Origin: Stratiolaelaps scimitus
Lineage: Eukaryota > Arthropoda > Arachnida > Mesostigmata > Laelapidae
Assembly: GCA_019614645.1 (NCBI GenBank)
Contig: JABWDB010000004.1
Coordinates: forward strand, 11,966,001-12,030,000
Direction: 5' to 3'
DNA: 64,000 nt
Position 1 is the stretch's first letter; every line of letters starts with the position of its first letter. The notes beneath the pieces are model-generated. The model worked only from the letters and a program-made list of their open reading frames with translations, was not told the DNA's origin and did not search any database. The position numbers and the translations under genes were made by a program. Shown here one piece after another: positions 58,412 through 64,000 of this stretch.

Positions 58412-60934
58412 TAGGCAACATTGAGAGGAAGACTATGGCTAGAAGCATCAAATGTCTTCAGGCCCCTGCGAGTAGTGTTCACCCCGTTCAGGTTTGCTGC
58501 TCGCGTTTAGCGGCCGGCAGGTACTCAGGCAGGGCATGCAGTCTTGCTCTGTGCGATCCTTAGCACTCTTCATTCAGGTGATGGCCGTCTCCTCGGGCTC
58601 TCTCGCTTGCCGCTCTCCTGGGGAGTACGAGCAACAACCATAACATATGGGCTGGTAGCAGCCTCAGTAGTGGGTTCGTGGCTGGTGTCAGTGATGTGAT
58701 GTGGTGTCGTTGTCGGTGGCCTGCAAGCGGGGTGGGCGCCCTCTCCCAACCGATCCCGGCACCGCATTAGGCACCACTAGGACCAGTGGGGCCCAACCCA
58801 GCCCAGCATAGCCCAACCGAAGCTGGTCATTTGCTCCCTCTCCATCCACCCACCCCCGGGCTACCCAAGCATCGAAGGCAAAGCCACACCCCTTGGCAAA
58901 CTAGGCCCCGCCTCTCGTCGAGCAGGCTCTTCCGGACAGTCCTGATTGCGGGGGCTACTGGATAGCTAGCGAGCTAGCAGCTGAGTAACTGAGACTTCTG
59001 CTGAGAGCCAGCTGCTCTTCGCGGCCCTGCATCCTTAGCGCCAGGCCAAGACGATAGCTGAGGATTTGTTCGCTGTTGGGAACGAGAGACGTCCCGTGCT
59101 GCGGTTGCTGCAGCTGCTGCTCGCCCGAGTTACGAGGTGATACTGGTGGCAAACATGATACCACTTTGCTTGTGAAGAACGCCGTGCCAGCAACGTCTGG
59201 AATAAACAGCTATAATGTACAAGAGGTAAAGAACAGCAAATAGCAACCGAGTAGAACACGAAACAAAGATAACCACCACCCCCCCCCCCCGTCAGCGCCT
59301 ATCGACACTGAACTGTGGCGTTGACATCGGCGACTGAAGTTGCACACATCGTTGAACTGCCACCTCTAGTAGCACTACCCCCTAGGCAAAGAATTTCACT
59401 ACTTTGATAGAGAGACAAGCGAAACTCGGTTGCCTGGGAATTGTTCAACTGATTCGTGAGGTGGCAACGCTGTATCGTGTTTGTGTTGTCGATCTCCTCA
59501 TCATCATCATCCGTTCTGCTCAATCCGTCATCTGTTCGTCGGCGGGTGTGACCTAGACTGACCGAGACCCACCTCGTTCTCAACTACGTGTCCGGCACGG
59601 TCCGTGTGCGCGCCGCTGCCATCTTAGTACATGAACGTGATCGTCGAATCAAACGTCTGATGCGTCCCGCAAGTATTCCTATTTAGCCTACTGAAGAAAG
59701 CGACTGCAACGTCGCTATTTCTACGTCGACCGTATCAGTTACATAGCTGCCAAAGAGACCAGCAAGGTCAGCAACAGTCTCCAGGACGACACCAATAAAG
59801 GACAACAACAATACGTGAAGACGACTCCATCGCCCTCGACGGGGTCGTCATAGCGGTCGCATACTCGTAATCATTTCGGACCTCACTGCCGCCGCCGCAA
59901 GCGTTAATTGAGCTTGTGTTGCCCTTGCGACGTTGTCAAGCAGATAACCTGCCCATTGCCTCCTACCGCGTTCGCGTAGTGGGCCCCCTTGGCATTGGCT
60001 CGCACTTCATTTTGCTCTGCTCGTAGCAAGACGCGGTTCGGAGTCGCTCGGGTCCACGAGCTCAACATTCGTTTTGCTTTCATTTTCCTTGTTCTACTAG
60101 TGCTGCTATCGTACGTCGACATCCCCGGTATCTGCGGGTATCCGTCCGTGCGGCGACACCGTTACCCGCCACCACCTACCGTCATCGCCACCATCATCAG
60201 TGATCTGTCTGTCCGCGTCAGCAGCATCCAGTCGGAGGCACCACCAACGACGGCGGTGTCAGGGCATCTAGCAAGAAGCCCTGCGTCTCGCTCCAGCCCC
60301 GGCGTCGTGTTCCATTCGCGATAGGGGAGACGTCAGGGGCTCCGACCCTTTCTCTTCCGACGCGGGACCCCGGCGAGCGTGGCGAACGCTTGCTTGACTG
60401 GTGCCGTCGACCACCGCCGCCGCCGCCGTCGAAAAACAGCGATCAGCGTCATTGCTGCCGGCTTCAACTACGCCAGTCTTTGTTCGCCGCGCTTGTGGAT
60501 AATGCCCCCGCGCCGGCTGTGTCGTACCACGCAACGGTGATGTGTGTGATGCGTGCCATGCCCGCGAAGCCTCCAGCGTGGTGGCCCTGCTGTTCATAGT
60601 GGCCGCCAGTTGTGCGAGCTAGAATTAGCGTGCTTCGCTGTGACGTGACGTTAGTGTCGTGCAATATCTCTCGTCGTTACCAATTGCTTTTGCCGTTGTC
60701 GCTTTCCGCTACTTCGCTACACGCCATCGATTCGGTTGCGCCTCAAATCGCCGTATTATCGTCGCAAATCGGATACTCCGTGGTGACGTACAGTCCGAAG
60801 TCTGTCAGCCTGCCTTCTAATCGGCCAGCAGCAGTCCAGCCTTGGCCAGCCCGTGCATTTGTGTCCTTCTGCTTCGCTGTCGGTCTCGTCGTACCATCGT
60901 TCCTAGGGGAGTAACAACGACCTAGGTTCTGGTC
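58412..60934. other. GC-rich unassigned stretch
   Basis: A C12 run lies at 59279-59290. A plus frame at 59989-60324 contains a signal-like hydrophobic stretch (FAFIFLVLLVLLSYV) but no ATG before it. CCGCCG runs lie near 60411-60430. No gene is called. Confidence 0.35.
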
Positions 60935-61621
60935 GTGATCGACGTCGATTCTCGCTCGAAGAAGAATCCAGTGACTTCACCATACGAGAATCATATCTGG
61001 CACCAGCGTCTTGATTGTGCGCCGTCGTTCAGTTGGCGTTGCCCCTCGTCGATACAAATTCGTGTACAGCATAACGTTGTGCGGCGCCTGCCTCCTCTTG
61101 AGATTTTCGGGGAATTCGAAAGTGGTCTCGGTGGTGCCTCGTGCTGCCTGACCATCTCCTTACTACTTGTGGGACCCTTCGCCAGATGGCGTAGTGTTAG
61201 TGATAGCCCCAGATATCCTGAGCACCTAGAGGATAGACGCACACAGTCAGTGCAGATCAGAGAAGCTCTACAAAACACAGCAAAGAGACAACGAGAACGT
61301 CAACTGGATCCTTCTTTCCAATGCAGTGAGGCGGGAGGCAAGAGGACCATTTTCAATTTGTACTGCTGCCCGCACATAGTCAGCAAGGCAACGGCAGTAG
61401 CGCGCACTGCATGCGCGCACTGCAGCTCGAGTTCAAGTCTCGCGTGCCGCTTAATAATACAGCGACTTCTTCTAGTGGCATTGCTCTCTATTGCCGCCTC
61501 TGGTGAACCAGTAGCGAGAGAGAGAGAGAGCATTGAGAGAAGGAAGGCTGTGCAGTTGCGGCGGCGGCGTCGGCGTCAGCAGCGGCAAGGCACGCGGCCC
61601 GACCCTGTTGTTGAAAGCTAG
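60935..61621 (+). CDS. long open frame, unknown product
   Basis: A 228-codon plus frame beginning at a GTG, with no ATG start in good context, so it would be an internal exon or chance. Composition changes along its length: mixed at first (ENHIWHQRLDCAPSFSWRCP), a Glu/Arg-rich middle, then a hydrophobic IIQRLLLVALLSIAASGEPV and a terminal Arg-rich run from GGCGGCGTC-type repeats. A 95-codon minus frame (60991-61278) overlaps. No domain is recognised. Confidence 0.18.
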   Translation: MIDVDSRSKKNPVTSPYENHIWHQRLDCAPSFSWRCPSSIQIRVQHNVVRRLPPLEIFGEFESGLGGASCCLTISLLLVGPFARWRSVSDSPRYPEHLEDRRTQSVQIREALQNTAKRQRERQLDPSFQCSEAGGKRTIFNLYCCPHIVSKATAVARTACAHCSSSSSLACRLIIQRLLLVALLSIAASGEPVARERESIERRKAVQLRRRRRRQQRQGTRPDPVVES

Positions 61622-63984
61622 CTAGGGCGCAGGCTCTCCATCCTCCTCGCCCATTGTCGTCTCTCAGGGCTCGAGCCGTGCGCGCATTCGTGCAGGCTGG
61701 CCCGCCGCTGCAGAGCCTCCTGTGAGAGTAACTCCGACGAAACGAACTCGGGAGTGTTGTTGCTGCTGCTGCCGAAAGTCGGCGGTCAGAGTCGATCGAA
61801 TCGGAGACAGCAGCTAGAACGAGCGTGCGGCGTTCTCCGTCGGTGTCCGTGAGTGCGTGTAGTGCTGGTAGACTACGATTCTGCCGGCGTTGTCGTCTTC
61901 GCAGACGGCGGCCGAGATCGCTTTGAGCGTTGGGTGACGAGTGCGCGCGGAAGATCGCGCAGGGCGACAGCTCAGAGGAACCGGACCACCGGAGACCAAC
62001 CGGACACCAACAGCGATATCAGCAGAACGCAGAGCGCTGCGCTGTGTCCAGTGTGCGATTGATTCGACGCGCAGTCGCCTCCGAAAACGCGGCGGTGGGT
62101 GCACAGGCTGACTGACAACGGTGTAACACTGCAGCAGAGTGTCGTCTGAGGTTCACGATCTGAACGACAGCTTAAACAAGCTGCAAGGAGGTGTCGAGCA
62201 GTTTTCAGAGGTGTTCAGAGTTCGCTACCGTGTGCTGGCTGCCAGTCGTACGTGTGACTTCCAATAGCGCTTCGAAAGTTCGCTTCGTGTCCGTCTTCGC
62301 GGTATCGTGTACCTCTTGGCCGACGTCACGAAGGCCAAATCGCTGGCAGAAACCTTCACGCCGCCGGACGCCATTCACGCGGTCTCCTATGACGAAGACA
62401 GATGCTCCGCGCATCCACCTCATCCTCGCGCGTCAACTCGCCGTGCCTCTTTCTCTCTCCATCTGTCTCTCAGTGTCTATAGTCTGTCAGTGCGCATCGT
62501 TTGACTTCGAAGCATACGCAACCTCTTAGGATACTGTACTTCGCTCAAGATATTCGCTCGCGAACTGGTGATTATTACCACGACTGCTATTACTATTCTT
62601 GTTGCTGGCGCTGCTCTCATCGACAACACCGCGGTGCAGTCCACGGCACACGCTCGGATTCTACCGAGAAACAAACGGACAGCGACGGTAACAGCAAAAC
62701 AGCCGGCGTGATCAGCATTGACGACGACGACGACGATGTCAGCAATTCGTCGATGATAGCAACGACAGTCACAGCTATCGAGCACCATAAAGCATAGTGA
62801 TCGATTCACACACCTTCATCCGGCCGTTCGGATTGGCCGTGATCCGAGTGAAGTTGGCCTGGACGAAGACGCCGGAGGAGGAAAAGGCTAAGCCGGATAG
62901 GAAATTGGTTTTGTTATTGTTTGTGGTGATGGTGGTGTTGGTGGTCGAAGCTGTTCGACGAGTGTCAGTGTAATCGTTCGTGTCGAATGTCAGTGAGCTC
63001 GTGCCCGCTGTTGGGTGCCGTTTAGCGGTGATCGTCATCTGTGGTCAGAAGGAAAGAGAGAGAGAGAGAGAGAACAAGCGAGAGAGAGAGAGATAGAGAT
63101 AATATACAGGTTGCCCAGTAGTACACGGCCAGCCAGAAGGACCAGGACGTAGCACGTTGTTAGCACGCTCTGCGGCGGTGGTCGTGGTGGTGACCACAGG
63201 ACGTTGTCGCAAGAAGAAGAAAAGTCATAAGAGGACCGCGACGACAACGAAGAAGGCGAAGAAGAAGCAGGAGACTGATTGTGTCGTGGTCGCCTTTCTT
63301 CAGAATCTTCCGCAGCTGCTGCGTTCCCACCCATTGCCCCCCCCCCCCCGATATCGAGCCACCTCCCTCAACAGTATCGGGCTGAGTGGCGAACCCGTCC
63401 CTGCACAACAGCCCCTCATCGACTTCATCCTCATTATCTCCTGTAAGTTCCTCTGCTCTGCTTGTCGTAGTTGCTAATGTTGATGATGTTTTAGTTGTTG
63501 TTGTTGATGTTGATGATATAGTTCTTATCGATGTTGTCATGTCGATCTTATTCTTTGGCGTCGTTGTCGTTGCTCCTACTGCTGTTGCTGCTGCTGCTGC
63601 TGATACTGCCGTTGTTGCGGGCGTTCCTGCTTGCACGACGGCGGTCGATGGTATCGTGTATTTTTAGCCACCACCATCAAGAGATCTATGTGGACGATCG
63701 TCCCGTGAGTGCAACATCATCAAGCGCGCGAATCGCGCGCTCGACAAGCAACAACATGAGTGTGTTCGTTCATCTGACGAGATCGGCGAGTGCCTTCGTT
63801 TAGCCGTCTCCTCACTCGGTACACTGGCACCCCATCAAGTGTGCGTGTGCAGCATTCGTATGAAAACTGTGTCGTCGGCGACGGCAGCGGCGGCGGCGGA
63901 CACCGGTGTGTTATGGAAGTATTATTAGTTCGGACCGGATACAAAAATAGATTTTGAGAGCTTTTTGCGGCGATTGCCAGCGGC
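61622..63984. other. GC-rich unassigned stretch with simple repeats
   Basis: CTG runs near 61752-61772 and 63580-63602, GAC repeats near 62721-62737, GA repeats at 63053-63072 and 63080-63092, and a C13 run at 63337-63349. A donor-like TCTCCT|GTAAGTTCC lies near 63440 on plus. A 158-codon minus frame (63160-63636) is Thr/Ser/Ala-rich from the repeats. No frame can be preferred. Confidence 0.35.
63053..63092. repeat. interrupted (AG)n microsatellite
   Basis: Two AG runs separated by AACAAGCG. Confidence 0.93.
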
Positions 63985-64000
63985 CAGTCGACAACACAGA

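Noticed and set aside
59989..60324. Secreted-protein candidate with a hydrophobic N-terminal stretch
   Set aside because: The only start is a TTG well before the hydrophobic part, and there is no ATG or supporting splice structure.
63160..63636. 158-codon minus frame, Thr/Ser/Ala-rich with an acidic stretch
   Set aside because: Composition follows the trinucleotide repeats, it has no ATG at the 5' end, and plus frames in the same DNA reach a consensus donor; undecidable.
1..64000. rRNA, CRISPR arrays, prokaryotic operons, telomeric TTAGG arrays, conserved microRNAs such as let-7, miR-1 or bantam
   Set aside because: Looked for by eye on both strands; no matching sequence or repeat-spacer pattern was found.

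Overview
The window reads as nuclear DNA from an invertebrate, most likely an arthropod. CpG is not depleted. There are many long (TA)n, (GA)n and CAG/CTG-type microsatellites, a Tc1-type DNA transposon and tRNA-derived SINEs. Long uninterrupted genes are absent, and open frames often end at GT donor or begin at AG acceptor consensus sites. I found no operons, rRNA, CRISPR array, phage or bacterial gene. I could not fix the species; an acarine or another chelicerate is possible but unproven.

Mobile DNA is the best supported content. A 1575-bp Tc1/mariner element (16484-18058) has two 231-bp inverted repeats that are almost identical, yet its minus-strand DD34E transposase is broken by several stops and a frameshift. 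It sits inside a (TA)n tract. A 184-bp tRNA-derived SINE occurs at 18936-19119 with a perfect 15-bp target-site duplication. An older copy of the same length lies at 1831-2014, and an orphan 3' end at 28821-28853. Two other tRNA-like remnants flank 31.7-32.05 kb.

No protein-coding gene could be named. Several spliced models are offered because an open frame meets a consensus donor and resumes in phase after a consensus acceptor: 8492-9043 (cysteine-rich), 10547-10857, 22715-23580, 32258-32921 and 47572-47827, all on the plus strand. Long single frames at 11229-11822 (-), 20832-21311 (-), 25959-26324 (+), 50175-51011 (+) and 60935-61621 (+) are weaker. All are low to moderate confidence. In low-complexity DNA of this kind, frames of 100-200 codons arise by chance, and more than one frame often looks coding.

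Layout: 1-8.4 kb is largely featureless apart from SINE copy 1. 8.5-12 kb holds three candidate genes. 12-16 kb is non-coding with microsatellites and a hairpin. 16.4-19.1 kb is the transposon and SINE block. 19-22.7 kb is mostly AT-rich. 22.7-28.3 kb is GC-richer, with trinucleotide repeats and exon candidates. 28.3-32 kb is AT-rich. 32.2-33.2 kb has a candidate gene. 33.2-39.4 kb contains a 57-nt hairpin and then a GC-rich CAG/CTG zone that resembles promoter or 5'UTR DNA. 39.4-47.5 kb is AT-rich with a perfect 20-bp palindrome and an 18-bp hairpin. 47.5-51 kb is GC-richer with candidate exons. 51-58.5 kb is sparse. 58.5-64 kb is GC-rich with simple repeats and no confident gene.
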